Of a stretch of 38,829 nucleotides of DNA, positions 17,121 through 28,074 are shown piece after piece. The notes below the pieces were generated by a model. It ran no database searches and was not told the origin of the DNA. It was given only the letters and a program-made list of their open reading frames with translations. A program made the translations under genes and the position numbers. The stretch comes from Blastococcus sp. (GTDB lineage Bacteria > Actinomycetota > Actinomycetes > Mycobacteriales > Geodermatophilaceae). The stretch is taken from assembly GCA_025965795.1 (NCBI GenBank), contig JAOPWH010000076.1, positions 1 through 38,829 on the forward strand, in the 5' to 3' direction. Position 1 is the stretch's first letter. Every line of letters starts with the position of its first letter.

Positions 17121-17558
17121 TCACTCCATCGCGTCGCCGACGATCGCCGTGGCGCCGTCGACCTGCAGGATGCGCACCGTCGAGCCCACGGCGAAATTCT
17201 CGCCGCGGTGCTGACTGCGGGCGGTCCATTCGTCGGCACCCATGCGGATCCGGCCGCCGTCGGCGTCGACGTCCCTGGTCACCCGCGCCGTCCGGCCGAT
17301 CAGGGTGTCGACGCCGTCCAGCTGCAGCGGGGTCCCCTGCGTCAGGTGCTTCTGGGCCAGCGGGCGGACCAGGGCGAGGAGCACGCCGGAGACGGCGATG
17401 AACGCCACCAGCTGGAGCACCGTGGCGCCGCCCACGAAGGCGATCGCCATCCCGCCCAGGGCCCCGCCGGCGAACATCAGCAGGACCAGATCGAGGCTCA
17501 CCACTTCACCCGCGGCGAACAGGCCCGCGGCGATCAACCAGAGCAACCACGCCGCCAT
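17121..17558 (-). CDS. NfeD-family membrane protein
   Basis: A 145-residue short NfeD (1b class): three membrane segments (about 2-20, 26-45 and 50-72) and a C-terminal OB-fold beginning near VDTLIGRTARV. It lacks the serine-protease domain of long NfeD proteins. NfeD proteins work with SPFH scaffolds, and the SPFH gene is directly downstream. The ATG at 17558 gives the usual length. An upstream ATG at 17597 would add 13 polar residues but its GGAAGAG is too close to act as a ribosome site. Confidence 0.85.
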   Translation of the reverse strand: MAAWLLWLIAAGLFAAGEVVSLDLVLLMFAGGALGGMAIAFVGGATVLQLVAFIAVSGVLLALVRPLAQKHLTQGTPLQLDGVDTLIGRTARVTRDVDADGGRIRMGADEWTARSQHRGENFAVGSTVRILQVDGATAIVGDAME

Positions 17559-17674
17559 GACCGGAGTGTCCCAGACCCGGGGCCGCAGGTGACTCATCTC
17601 TTCCCGCGACGTCCTGACCTGCGGCTGCGCGGTCGGCCTCGTGTCGTCGACGGGACGTCGGTTCCCGATGGTCG

Positions 17675-17680
17675 TAGCCT
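17675..17680 (+). promoter_or_regulatory. -10 element of a probable leaderless transcript
   Basis: TAGCCT ends 6 nt before the GTG at 17687 and there is no Shine-Dalgarno. The spacing suits transcription starting at or next to the start codon. Confidence 0.5.
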
Positions 17681-17686
17681 CGCTCC

Positions 17687-18424
17687 GTGCACGACTTCCC
17701 CGCCGGCCGGTTCGCCGTCTGGGCCACCGCCTGGCTCACCGGCCGGGTGTCCTACGACGACGCCCTGGACGCCCTGCTGGGGGACACCGCGCACCGGGTC
17801 ACCGGCCTGCCGGGCACCTCGGAGGCCGTGCCGCTGGGCTGGACGCTGACCGCCGTGCGCGGCCTCGGTGAGCACCGGTTCCGGCTGGTGCTGCCGGTGC
17901 CGGGCGACGTCCGCGGACTGCCGCCGGTTCCCGGGCTGACGCCGCTGGCGCTCGAGGCGGGCCAGGCCGCCGTCGGCGACCGGCTCGCCCTGGTGCCCGA
18001 GGCCCTCGGTCCCGAGGCCGTCGGGTGGACGGCCTTCCCGCTGGACGGCGCGGCCCCGGTCGCACCGCCGGTCGAGGGAACCCTGCGCGCGTTGTCGGGG
18101 GCACTGGACCTCGCGGTCGGGGACGCGGCCCGCACGCTCGCCCGGCTCGACGTCGCGCGGTGGAACCCGGAGGTGCCGGCGCTCCTGGCCGGCCTGTCGA
18201 AGGCGATGGCGCCGGGGCTGCCGCCCGACCACGAGCCCCTGGCGCTCTCCGTGCTGGGCCGCGCGCAGCGGCTGGCCGCGGTACTCGACCTGGCGCTGAC
18301 CGACGCCCCCGGTGCGGCGGTGAACCACTCCCAGGCCGCGGCCCGCGACTCCGCGCTCCGCCCGCTCGCCGACGCCGTCCGCGAGGCGATCGCCGCCGCG
18401 TACAACGTGGTCCCCCGGAACTGA
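17687..18424 (+). CDS. Conserved actinomycete protein (Rv1486c-like by position)
   Basis: A 245-residue soluble protein of unknown function. It is rich in Ala, Leu and Pro, with no signal peptide, membrane segment or recognisable catalytic motif. The N-terminus FAVWATAWLTGRVSYDDALDALLG and the helical C-terminal half (about 125-240) look like a conserved fold. It lies between hemH and nfeD and is transcribed against them, the position and orientation of Rv1486c in M. tuberculosis. Homology is therefore proposed on synteny and character, not on alignment. GTG at 17687 appears leaderless. Confidence 0.7.
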   Translation: MHDFPAGRFAVWATAWLTGRVSYDDALDALLGDTAHRVTGLPGTSEAVPLGWTLTAVRGLGEHRFRLVLPVPGDVRGLPPVPGLTPLALEAGQAAVGDRLALVPEALGPEAVGWTAFPLDGAAPVAPPVEGTLRALSGALDLAVGDAARTLARLDVARWNPEVPALLAGLSKAMAPGLPPDHEPLALSVLGRAQRLAAVLDLALTDAPGAAVNHSQAAARDSALRPLADAVREAIAAAYNVVPRN

Positions 18425-18462
18425 CGACGCCGGAATCCCGCCGCACGGTTCCCGGATCTCGC

Positions 18463-18468
18463 TACCGT
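18463..18468 (+). promoter_or_regulatory. -10 element of a probable leaderless transcript
   Basis: TACCGT ends 8 nt before the ATG at 18477, with no Shine-Dalgarno in between. The same arrangement precedes the genes at 17687 and 27055 and the minus-strand gene starting at 36580. Confidence 0.45.
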
Positions 18469-18476
18469 CGTCCGCC

Positions 18477-19121
18477 ATGACCGCACCGATGACCATGAAC
18501 CGGTTGATCCACGCCGCCGTGCGGCGCGACCTGGGCCGTCTGACGTCGGCACTCGACGAGGTGGCCGAGGGGGACCGGTCCCGCGCCGGGGAGCTGCAAC
18601 GGGCGTTCGCGAACCTCCGACAGGAGCTGACCCACCACCACGAGGGCGAGGACACGCACATCTGGCCGGTTCTGCCCACCTTCGGCGTCGGACCGGACCT
18701 CATCAGTGCCATGGAGAGCGAGCACGAGGCGATGGCTGCCGCGCTGGGCGAGACGGATGCCGCCATGTCGACGTTCGCACGGAGCGCGTCCGCCGCCGAT
18801 GCGGCGGCCGCCCGCGCGAGCGTCGTCCACACCCATGACGTGGTGGAGCGGCACCTGGTGCACGAGGAGACCGAGCTGGAGCCGTACCTCATCCGCCATG
18901 AGAAGAGTCCCGAGTGGAAGGCCGCCGAGAAGAAGCTCAGCCGGCAGCCACCGGGCGTGGCCGGTCGGTTCTTCGCCTGGCTCACCGACGGGATGACCGA
19001 CGACCACCGGGCCTTCCTGAAGAAGACCGTCCCGACGCCGGTCGTCACGGTGCTGGCGAAGGTGTTCGGCCGCCGCTACAACCGCGAGGTGGCCCCGGTC
19101 TGGACCACCCGTCCCAGGTGA
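18477..19121 (+). CDS. Hemerythrin-domain protein
   Basis: A 214-residue cytoplasmic protein with an HHE cation-binding four-helix domain over about residues 8-140. Candidate di-iron ligands are in HHHEGED (53-59), SEHEAM (81-86) and HLVHEETELEP (about 127-137). The C-terminal 60 residues form a basic helical tail. Hemerythrin-like proteins in actinomycetes bind O2 or NO or act in oxidative stress; the specific role cannot be assigned. It follows the Rv1486c-like gene by 52 nt on the same strand, with its own leaderless-type start, and converges on the ferrochelatase gene. Confidence 0.88.
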   Translation: MTAPMTMNRLIHAAVRRDLGRLTSALDEVAEGDRSRAGELQRAFANLRQELTHHHEGEDTHIWPVLPTFGVGPDLISAMESEHEAMAAALGETDAAMSTFARSASAADAAAARASVVHTHDVVERHLVHEETELEPYLIRHEKSPEWKAAEKKLSRQPPGVAGRFFAWLTDGMTDDHRAFLKKTVPTPVVTVLAKVFGRRYNREVAPVWTTRPR

Positions 19122-19184
19122 CCTCGGTCGTCGCGCCGAGTGGAGCCCGGAGGGTTCCGCGCAGGGGCGACGCAGCGGCTCCGC

Positions 19185-20333
19185 TCAGCGGGGGGACGGC
19201 TCCTGGCCGCGGTGGAGGCCGGTAGGCCGACCAGTGACATAGCAACAGGACGCGGGGCAGCTGGTGCCCAGCCGCGGTTCTCCCCCGGCCCGCCGCTCCG
19301 CCAGGAGTTCGCGGATCGCGGCGACGAAGGCCGGGTGGGTGCCGGCCGTCCCCGCACGGGCGAAAGCGAGCCCGAGCTCCTCCGCCGTCTCCTTCGCCTC
19401 GTTGTCCAGATCCCAGAGGACCTCGAGGTGGTCGCTGATGAAGCCGATCGGGAAGAGCACGACGGCCGTCTCACCGCCCGCTGCGAGGGCCCGCAGGTGG
19501 TCGTTGACGTCGGGCTCCAGCCAGGGCACGGACGGCGGGCCGCTGCGGCTCTGCCAGACCAGGTCGAACGACCGGCCGGGCGCGGCGGCGTCGACGACCT
19601 GCCGTGCGGCCGCGAGCAGCTCGGCCTCGTAGGCGCCGCCCTGCGGACCCGCGACGGCGGCCATCGAGTTTGGGATGCTGTGCGCGGTCGCCACGAGACG
19701 CGCAGTTCCGCGGAGGTCGTCCGGGAGCGCGGCAAGGGCTTCGGTGAGGGCGTCGGCGTTGGCCCGCACGAAGCCCGGGGCGTCGAAATAGTGGGGAAGC
19801 TTCTCCGCGGTGGGTCCCCCGCCGCAGGAGATGCGTGCCCGGGCGATGTCCTCGTGGTACTGCCGGCAGCCGGAGAACGACGCATAGGCGGAGGTGGCGA
19901 AGACGTAGACGTGCTCGATGCCGTCGTCGGCCATCCGGCGCCAGGTGTCCTCGACGTAGGGCTCCCAGTTGCGGTTGCCCCAGTAGACGGCCACGTCGAT
20001 GCCCGCGGCCGCCAGCTCCTTCTCGACGGCCGCGATCAGCGCCTTGTTCTGCTCGTTGATGGGGCTGACGCCGTCGAAGTGGTGGTAGTGCTCGGCGACG
20101 TCGAGCAGCCGCTCGCGCGGGATGCCGCGCCCCCGGGTGACGTTCTCGAGGAAGGGCATGACGTCCTCGTGCCCCTCCGGACCGCCGAACGACAGCACCA
20201 GCAGGGCCTCCCGTCGTCCCGGTGGCGCCGGGGCGGCGGAGGGTGCTTTCCCGCCGTTGTTCCGGACGGCGAGGGACGGGTCCTCGTCGGGCTGCTGACC
20301 GGTGGGCGTGATGTCGACAGTTGCGCGGGGCAC
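19185..20333 (-). CDS. hemH: Coproporphyrin III ferrochelatase, [2Fe-2S] type
   Basis: A 382-residue ferrochelatase that inserts Fe2+ into coproporphyrin III in the actinobacterial haem pathway (hemH, now also cpfC). Core motifs are VLSFGGPEG, YWGNRNWEPYVEDT, catalytic His in TAHSIPNSM and the Glu-bearing FISDHLEVLWDLD. Cysteines in SGCRQYHED and in the C-terminal TSCPASCC match the [2Fe-2S] ligand pattern of actinobacterial enzymes. About 40 residues precede the core, so GTG at 20333 may be slightly too far upstream. It is the last gene of fabG-fabI-hemH, 37 bp after fabI, as in mycobacteria. Confidence 0.94.
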   Translation of the reverse strand: MPRATVDITPTGQQPDEDPSLAVRNNGGKAPSAAPAPPGRREALLVLSFGGPEGHEDVMPFLENVTRGRGIPRERLLDVAEHYHHFDGVSPINEQNKALIAAVEKELAAAGIDVAVYWGNRNWEPYVEDTWRRMADDGIEHVYVFATSAYASFSGCRQYHEDIARARISCGGGPTAEKLPHYFDAPGFVRANADALTEALAALPDDLRGTARLVATAHSIPNSMAAVAGPQGGAYEAELLAAARQVVDAAAPGRSFDLVWQSRSGPPSVPWLEPDVNDHLRALAAGGETAVVLFPIGFISDHLEVLWDLDNEAKETAEELGLAFARAGTAGTHPAFVAAIRELLAERRAGGEPRLGTSCPASCCYVTGRPTGLHRGQEPSPR

Positions 20334-20370
20334 GGGACGTTCTTCTGCTTTCGGACGACGACGGATGCGG

Positions 20371-21137
20371 TCAGACGCCGACGGCGTGGAAGCCCCCGTC
20401 GACGTGCACGATCTCGCCGGTGGTGGCCGGGAACCAGTCCGACAGCAGGGCGCACACGGCCTTGCCCGACGGCTCGGTGTCGGTGACCGACCAGCCCAGC
20501 GGTGCCTGCGCCTCCCAGGCCTCCTCGAACTGCGAGCTGCCGGGGATCGACTTCATGGCAATGGTGCGCAGCGGACCCGCGGCGACCAGGTTGACCCGCA
20601 CGCCCTCGGGGCCCAACTCCCGGGCGAGGTAGCGGCTGGTCGACTCCAGGGCCGCCTTCGCCGCGCCCATCCACCCGTAGACCGGCCAGGCGACGGTCGC
20701 GTCGAAGGTGAGACCGACGACGGACGCCTTCTCTCCGAACAGCGGCCGGCAGGCCTGGGTGAGCGAGGCCAGCGACCACGCCGACACCTGGAACGCAGTC
20801 GCGGCGTGCTCCCACGCCACCTCGGGAAAGCCGTCGCCCATGGCCTCCTGGGGCGCGAAACCGATCGAGTGGACGACGCCGTCGAGGGAGTCCACGTGCT
20901 CGCGCAGGCGGTCGGCCAGCGTGCTCAGGTGCTCGGTGTTGGTGACGTCGAGTTCGACCACCGCCGCCTCCTGCGGCAGCCGCTTGGCGATCCGCTGGCA
21001 CAGCGACAGCTCGCGCCCGAAGTTCGACAGGACGACGGTGGCGCCCTGCTCCTGTGCGATCCGCGCGACCGAGAAGGCGATCGACGCCTCGGTCAGCACG
21101 CCGGCGACCAGGATCTTCTTGCCCTCGAGAATCCCCA

Positions 21138-21138
<1 letters not shown>
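20371..21138 (-). CDS. fabI: NADH-dependent enoyl-[acyl-carrier-protein] reductase (FabI/InhA)
   Basis: A 255-residue short-chain-dehydrogenase-fold enzyme that reduces enoyl-ACP in the last step of fatty-acid elongation. The N-terminus MGILEGKKILVAGVL carries the nucleotide-binding site. The active site is the Tyr and Lys of VYGWMGAAKAALES (about 156-169). NLVAAGPLRTIA and the C-terminal VDGGFHAVGV are family signatures. It is the orthologue of InhA by position. Its ATG overlaps the fabG stop (TGATG), so the two are coupled. In this family InhA is the isoniazid and triclosan target; sensitivity here is not predicted. Confidence 0.95.
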
Positions 21139-23665
<2,527 letters not shown>

Positions 23666-24514
23666 CTAAGTGCCCATCTCCGGCATCGGAGCCATCGGAG
23701 CCATCGGATCCGTCTGCCCGGCACCCGGAACCGTGAGCGCCGGGATGACGTCCGGGGCGACGAACAGCAGCACCCCCAGGCCGAGCAGGACCGCAGCGGT
23801 CCCGTACGTCGCGACCCGGCGCCACGGCAGGGTCTTCTCGACGGCGATCAGCCCGGCGACGACGGCCATCCAGACGACGCTCATGACCCCGAGGGCGAAC
23901 AGCGAGGCCATGAGTGCCCAGCAGCAGCCGACGCACCAGGCACCGTTCTTCGCCCCCATCCGGAACGCGCCCCACCGGCCGTCCCGCCACGAGGCGAGCA
24001 GGAACCCGAGCGGGCTGCGGCACTTGCCGAGGCAGACGTCCTTCAACGGGGTCAGCTCGTACACCGCCGCGACGACGAGGGTGGTCCCCGCGATCCATCG
24101 GCCCCCTCGCTCCCAGGAGAGCAGGTCGCCCGGCACCCGGCCGAGGATCCCGGCGAGGGCGAAGGCGACCAGCCCGGCGCCGGCCCACGTGACCAGATAG
24201 CCACCGGCGAACAGCGCGGGCGAGAGCGGAGACCGCTGCCTGGTCATGCGGGAGTAGAGGGCGATCGTCGGGGCGACCGACGGGAACATCATCGCGGCCA
24301 TCATCACGACCCAGACCCCGAGGAACCAGCCCAGCGTGCCCAGGCCGCTCCACGGGCCCCCGTCCATGCCCTGCATCTGGTGGACCGTCCACCACCAGCC
24401 CGCACCGGCCACGGCGAAGAGCGCGGCGACCAGGACGAGCCGTACCCGGACGGCGGCGAAGGCGGGCGCCAGTCCCCCGCCCGCGGGAAGCCGTGCACGG
24501 ACGGGCGCACTCAT
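23666..24514 (-). CDS. DUF2182 integral membrane protein
   Basis: A 282-residue polytopic membrane protein of the DUF2182 family (predicted metal-binding membrane proteins of unknown function). About seven hydrophobic segments are visible. The motif WVVMMAAMMFPSVAPTIALY near 68-87 and a Cys-rich stretch (LKDVCLGKCRSP, then CVGCCWALM) are typical. The tail carries Met/Pro/Ala repeats. It starts 6 nt after the stop of the DUF1326 gene. The two families often sit side by side, so a joint metal-related role is likely (inference). Confidence 0.88.
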   Translation of the reverse strand: MSAPVRARLPAGGGLAPAFAAVRVRLVLVAALFAVAGAGWWWTVHQMQGMDGGPWSGLGTLGWFLGVWVVMMAAMMFPSVAPTIALYSRMTRQRSPLSPALFAGGYLVTWAGAGLVAFALAGILGRVPGDLLSWERGGRWIAGTTLVVAAVYELTPLKDVCLGKCRSPLGFLLASWRDGRWGAFRMGAKNGAWCVGCCWALMASLFALGVMSVVWMAVVAGLIAVEKTLPWRRVATYGTAAVLLGLGVLLFVAPDVIPALTVPGAGQTDPMAPMAPMPEMGT

Positions 24515-24520
24515 CGGCGG

Positions 24521-25123
24521 TCAGGCGGCCCAGGAGAAATCGGCGGTCGACAGGCCGGTCTTGCCCTCGTACCGGATCCCGAACGCGTCGATCCGCGAAC
24601 TGCGCGCCTCGGCCATCGTCAGGTTCGCCCCGGCCGGATGGAACATGCCGTCGAACCGGACCGGCTGCCCGTCCTCCTTGCCGAACGGCACGATGTCCTC
24701 GACCTCGAACTCGATCACGTCCCCGACTCGGACGCGGTGCAGGTGCCCCTCGTCGGTGACCTCGATCGCCGCCCGCTCGACGCCCACGATCTCGCCGACG
24801 AGCGGAGCCAGCGCGGCCATCGGGCCACCGAGCTGCCCGCCGAAGACCTTGACCAGCTTGTCGAACTGTTCGTCGGTGGCCTGGTCGTCGACGAACATGC
24901 CGAGCCGCCAGTTCCCGTCGGTCATCACCTTCGGGGTGTCGATGATCGCCACTACCCGGCGGCCCCCGACGTCGGTGCCTTCGACGTCACCCGCGCGGAT
25001 GTCGAACGCCAGGGTTGCGCGGCAGTAGTCGTAGGTGGCCCCGTGGTCGAGCGTGAGGTTGCACGGGCACATCAGCTCGCAGGAGCACGTCTCCGCGTAG
25101 CTGCCGGCGAGGTTCCAGGACAT
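24521..25123 (-). CDS. DUF1326 cysteine-rich protein
   Basis: A 200-residue soluble protein of the DUF1326 family, function unknown. It opens with AETCSCELMCPCNL (about 10-23), four cysteines spaced as for metal binding. A beta-rich body follows without further recognised motifs, and there is no signal peptide. ATG at 25123 is preceded by GGAGGAGG. First gene of a two-gene unit with the DUF2182 membrane protein. A role in binding or passing metal to its membrane partner is a hypothesis from Cys content and pairing. Confidence 0.87.
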   Translation of the reverse strand: MSWNLAGSYAETCSCELMCPCNLTLDHGATYDYCRATLAFDIRAGDVEGTDVGGRRVVAIIDTPKVMTDGNWRLGMFVDDQATDEQFDKLVKVFGGQLGGPMAALAPLVGEIVGVERAAIEVTDEGHLHRVRVGDVIEFEVEDIVPFGKEDGQPVRFDGMFHPAGANLTMAEARSSRIDAFGIRYEGKTGLSTADFSWAA

Positions 25124-25227
25124 CTCGGGCCTCCTCCAGAAGGCGGCCAGTGTCCAGCCGCCGGACGAGGGCGGTCAACCACGTCGGGAGCGGCCGGCGG
25201 ACTCTTCTGTTCCGCTCCTGCCGGGCC

Positions 25228-26424
25228 TCAGGGAAAGGTGAGGAGGCGGACGGTCTCGGGCAGCTCCGTCAGCATGGCCAGCAGGGAAGGCGGCAGTTCG
25301 CCGTTGACGTCGGTCACGACGTAGCCGAGTTCTCCGCGGGTGGCCAGCACCTGACCATCCACGTTGAGCCCGTGCTCGCCGATCAGCGCATCCATGCGCG
25401 CCAGGACGCCGGGCACGTTGCGGTGCAGCAGCGCGAACCGGGCCGCCGAGGATCCGTGCAGGGCGACCGCGGGCACGTTCACGCTCAGGGTCGTCGTCCC
25501 GGTGCGGGAGTAGTCGACCAGCTTGCCCGCGACGAACCGGCCGATGTCGTACTGGGCCTCCTGGGTCGACCCGCCGACGTGCGGAGTGAGGATGACGTTC
25601 GGCAAGCCGCGCAGGACGGAGTTGAACTCGTCGCCCTGAGATTTCGGCTCGTCGGGGAACACGTCGACGGCGGCACCGGCGATGTGGCCGCTGAGCAGGT
25701 GATCGCGGAGAGCCTCGTGGTCGACGACGAAGCCGCGGGAGAGGTTGAGGAACAGGCTGCGCCGGCGCATGCGCGAGAACTGCTCGGCGCCGAACATCCC
25801 GGCGTTCCCGGCACGGCCGTCGACGTGCAACGTCACCGTCTCCGCTCGCTCGAGCAACTCCTCCAGGCTTCCGCAGGCCTCGGCATTGCCCAGTGCGAGC
25901 TTGTCCTCCAGGTCGTAGAAGATCACCCGCATACCCAGGGACTCGGCCAGCACGGACAGCTGGCTGCCGATGTTGCCGTAGCCGACGATGCCGAGCGTCC
26001 GCCCCCGGATCTCGTGGCTGCCGCTCGCCGACTTGTCCCAGATCCCCGCGTGGAGGGCGCGGTCCCGGTCGATGAGCCGCCGGGCCAGGCTGATGATCTC
26101 CGCGATCGCCAGTTCGACGACGCTGCGGGTGTTCGAGTACGGCGCGTTGAACACCGCGACGCCGCCCGCGGCGGCTGCGGCGAGGTCGATCTGGTTGGTG
26201 CCGATGCAGAAGGCGCCGATCGCGGCCAGTTCCGGCCGGCGGGCCAGTACCTCGGCCGTCACATGCGTCTTGGAGCGGATGCCGAGCAGATGGACGCCCT
26301 CCAGGGCGGCGGTCAGGTCGGCCTCGTCCAGCGCCCCCTTCAGCGACTGGACCTCGTAGCCGGCCGAGCTCAGCAGCTCCGTCGCCATCGGGTCGATGTT
26401 CTCCAGCAGCAGGGCTCTGGGCAT
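25228..26424 (-). CDS. serA: D-3-phosphoglycerate dehydrogenase-like enzyme with ACT domain
   Basis: A 398-residue D-2-hydroxyacid dehydrogenase. The Rossmann motif GIVGYGNIGSQLS lies near 150. Catalytic residues are the Arg of NLSRGFVVD, a Glu in the DVFPDEP region and the His of LTPHVGGSTQEAQ. An ACT domain covers about 325-398. Length and layout fit the short SerA type, which makes 3-phosphohydroxypyruvate as the first step of serine synthesis and is inhibited by serine through ACT. Actinomycetes usually also have a longer SerA; if present elsewhere, this copy may act on another 2-hydroxyacid. ATG at 26424 follows AGGAAGGCGAG. A nested inverted repeat lies 159 bp upstream. Confidence 0.88.
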   Translation of the reverse strand: MPRALLLENIDPMATELLSSAGYEVQSLKGALDEADLTAALEGVHLLGIRSKTHVTAEVLARRPELAAIGAFCIGTNQIDLAAAAAGGVAVFNAPYSNTRSVVELAIAEIISLARRLIDRDRALHAGIWDKSASGSHEIRGRTLGIVGYGNIGSQLSVLAESLGMRVIFYDLEDKLALGNAEACGSLEELLERAETVTLHVDGRAGNAGMFGAEQFSRMRRRSLFLNLSRGFVVDHEALRDHLLSGHIAGAAVDVFPDEPKSQGDEFNSVLRGLPNVILTPHVGGSTQEAQYDIGRFVAGKLVDYSRTGTTTLSVNVPAVALHGSSAARFALLHRNVPGVLARMDALIGEHGLNVDGQVLATRGELGYVVTDVNGELPPSLLAMLTELPETVRLLTFP

Positions 26425-26582
26425 TTCGGACTCGCCTTCCTCGCGAAGCACGGTGCCGCCAGTCGTCGTGGACAGACGTGGCGCGTCGAGCGCAACGGGG
26501 AGCCGTGGCGGCGCTGCCTCGGACCTCATGTCCGGCCAAGTCTTCCAGTCCCCCGGCGACGGCTGTCCGGCGGCGCCTCCGT
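26425..26582. other. Upstream region of serA, no gene seen
   Basis: Besides the serA ribosome site at its left edge I can support no feature here. It presumably holds the serA promoter. Confidence 0.4.
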
Positions 26583-26633
26583 CCGCCTGCCGGCCTATGG
26601 GATCGGTGCAGTGCCGATCACTCCGGCAGGCGG
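26583..26633. repeat. 51-bp nested inverted repeat
   Basis: The outer 11-bp arms CCGCCTGCCGG (26583-26593) and CCGGCAGGCGG (26623-26633) match perfectly. The inner 6-bp arms GATCGG (26601-26606) and CCGATC (26614-26619) also match perfectly, with a 7-nt loop. The intergenic position between serA and the MFS fragment suggests a terminator-like hairpin, an operator pair or the end of a mobile sequence. No T-tract follows on either strand. Confidence 0.7.
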
Positions 26634-26662
26634 TTCCGCGGACAACCCGTGCGAGCCCGATC

Positions 26663-26908
26663 TGCCTGCTGTCGGCGCTGGCCGTCCCCTTCGCCGGCGT
26701 GGCACCCACGCTCGGAGTGGCGATGTCCGTCTCGGCCTACGACCTCGGTACCGCAGTCGGCTCCGGGATCGCCGGCCGCGCCCTCGGCTCCGAGCTCGGC
26801 GCAACCGGTCCCGCCGTGGTCGGCACGGCCTTCGCCGTGCTCACCCTGATCCCGACGATCGCCATCGCCATTCGCTCCCGCGAACATGTGTCCCGAGATG
26901 CACCGTGA
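26663..26908 (+). pseudogene. C-terminal fragment of an MFS transporter
   Basis: The 81-codon stretch from CLLSALAVPFAGVAPTLG to the TGA at 26908 is the last two or three helices of a major-facilitator exporter, with AMSVSAYDLGTAVGSGIAG as the marker. No start codon, ribosome site or upstream helices are present. It is on the same strand as the N-terminal piece at 23320-23536, in the correct order. The two look to me like slightly different MFS subfamilies, so a common origin is uncertain. Confidence 0.6.
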
Positions 26909-27041
26909 CCGACCTCGCCACCGTGCGCGGCCGGGCCTCGGTGTCTCCGGCCGTCCCTGTCCGGTGCTCGGAACCACCCCGGACGAGCCGGCCGGCGCGC
27001 TGGCGTCTCCACGCGGCCGTTCCCGAGTCCCGCTGCCCACC
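26909..27041. other. Spacer before the quinone oxidoreductase gene
   Basis: No gene or convincing secondary structure is seen. It leads into the -10-like TAGCCT at 27042. Confidence 0.4.
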
Positions 27042-27047
27042 TAGCCT
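27042..27047 (+). promoter_or_regulatory. -10 element of a probable leaderless transcript
   Basis: TAGCCT ends 7 nt before the ATG at 27055 and no Shine-Dalgarno is present. Confidence 0.5.
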
Positions 27048-27054
27048 GACCGTC

Positions 27055-28026
27055 ATGCGCGCCGTGCAGATCAGCCGCTTCGGCGGCCCAGAGGTCATGG
27101 ACATCGTCGACCTTCCCGATCCCACTCCAGGGCCTGGTCAGCAGCTCTACGAGGTGCGCACGGCCGGGATCAACTTCGCCGACACCCACCAGATCGAGAA
27201 CTCCTACCTGGCGCAGCAGCAGCTGCCGCTGGTCCCGGGCGCGGAATTCGTCGGCACCCCGGTCGGCGGCGGTCAACGGGTGGTGGGGCTGCTCGACGGC
27301 GGCGGCTACGCGGAGAAGGTGATCGCGCACGACTTCCTCACCTGGGCCGTGCCGGACGACGTCAGCGACGAGCAGGCGCTGGCCGTCGTCCTCCAGGGAG
27401 CAAACGCCTGGCACCTGCTGCGCACCAGCACGCACCTGGCGCGGGGCGAGTCGGTCGTCGTCATCGCCGGTGCCGGCGGCGTGGGCTCGCTGGCCGTCCA
27501 GCTGGCCAGGCAGTGGGGCGCCGGCCGGGTCATCGCCACCGCCTCCAGCGCGGACAAGCGAGCGCTGTGCGAGGAGCTCGGCGCCGACGCCACCGTCGAC
27601 CCCGCCCTGGCCGAGGACGACCCCAGGGGCTTCACCGCCGCCCTGCGCGAGGCCAACGGCGGCAGGCGGGTCGACATCGTCCTGGAGATGACCGGCGGCA
27701 ACGTGTTCGACGGCGCGCTCTCCGCCCTGGCGCCGTTCGGCCGGCTCGCCGCGTACGGCATGGCCGGTCGGGTGCCGCCGAAGCCGGTCCAGGCGCAGTC
27801 GCTGATGGGCACCAGCCGGGCGGTCATCGGGTTCTGGCTGGCGCACTGCATGGCGCGCCCCGAGATGATGAACGCCGCGATGCTGGAGCTGCTGCCGATG
27901 GTCGCCGAGGGCACGCTGAGACCGGTCGTCGGCGGGCGCTATCCGCTCAGCGACGTCCGCAAGGCGCACGAGGACCTTCTGGCCCGCCGCTCCACCGGCA
28001 AGCTCGTCCTCGACCCGTCCCGCTGA
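27055..28026 (+). CDS. Zinc-independent quinone oxidoreductase (MDR family)
   Basis: A 323-residue NADPH-dependent reductase of the medium-chain dehydrogenase superfamily. The N-terminal GroES-like domain reads MRAVQISRFGGPEVM and lacks the cysteines that bind zinc in alcohol dehydrogenases. The Rossmann motif AGAGGVGSLAVQLA lies near 141-154. C-terminal signatures include GRYPLSDVRKAHEDL and STGKLVLDP. Such enzymes reduce quinones or enones; the true substrate is unknown. It is the only complete plus-strand gene between the hemerythrin gene and acn, and converges on the VWA gene. Confidence 0.9.
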   Translation: MRAVQISRFGGPEVMDIVDLPDPTPGPGQQLYEVRTAGINFADTHQIENSYLAQQQLPLVPGAEFVGTPVGGGQRVVGLLDGGGYAEKVIAHDFLTWAVPDDVSDEQALAVVLQGANAWHLLRTSTHLARGESVVVIAGAGGVGSLAVQLARQWGAGRVIATASSADKRALCEELGADATVDPALAEDDPRGFTAALREANGGRRVDIVLEMTGGNVFDGALSALAPFGRLAAYGMAGRVPPKPVQAQSLMGTSRAVIGFWLAHCMARPEMMNAAMLELLPMVAEGTLRPVVGGRYPLSDVRKAHEDLLARRSTGKLVLDPSR

Positions 28027-28070
28027 GCGGAGTGCCAGGGCGCGGAAAACGCTCCCCTCCTGCTCCGCTC
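28025..28070. terminator. Possible convergent terminator
   Basis: GAGCGGA (28025-28031) pairs with TCCGCTC (28064-28070), extendable with one wobble pair, between the convergent oxidoreductase and VWA genes. The 32-nt loop makes it a weak candidate. Confidence 0.35.
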
Positions 28071-28074
28071 GGCG

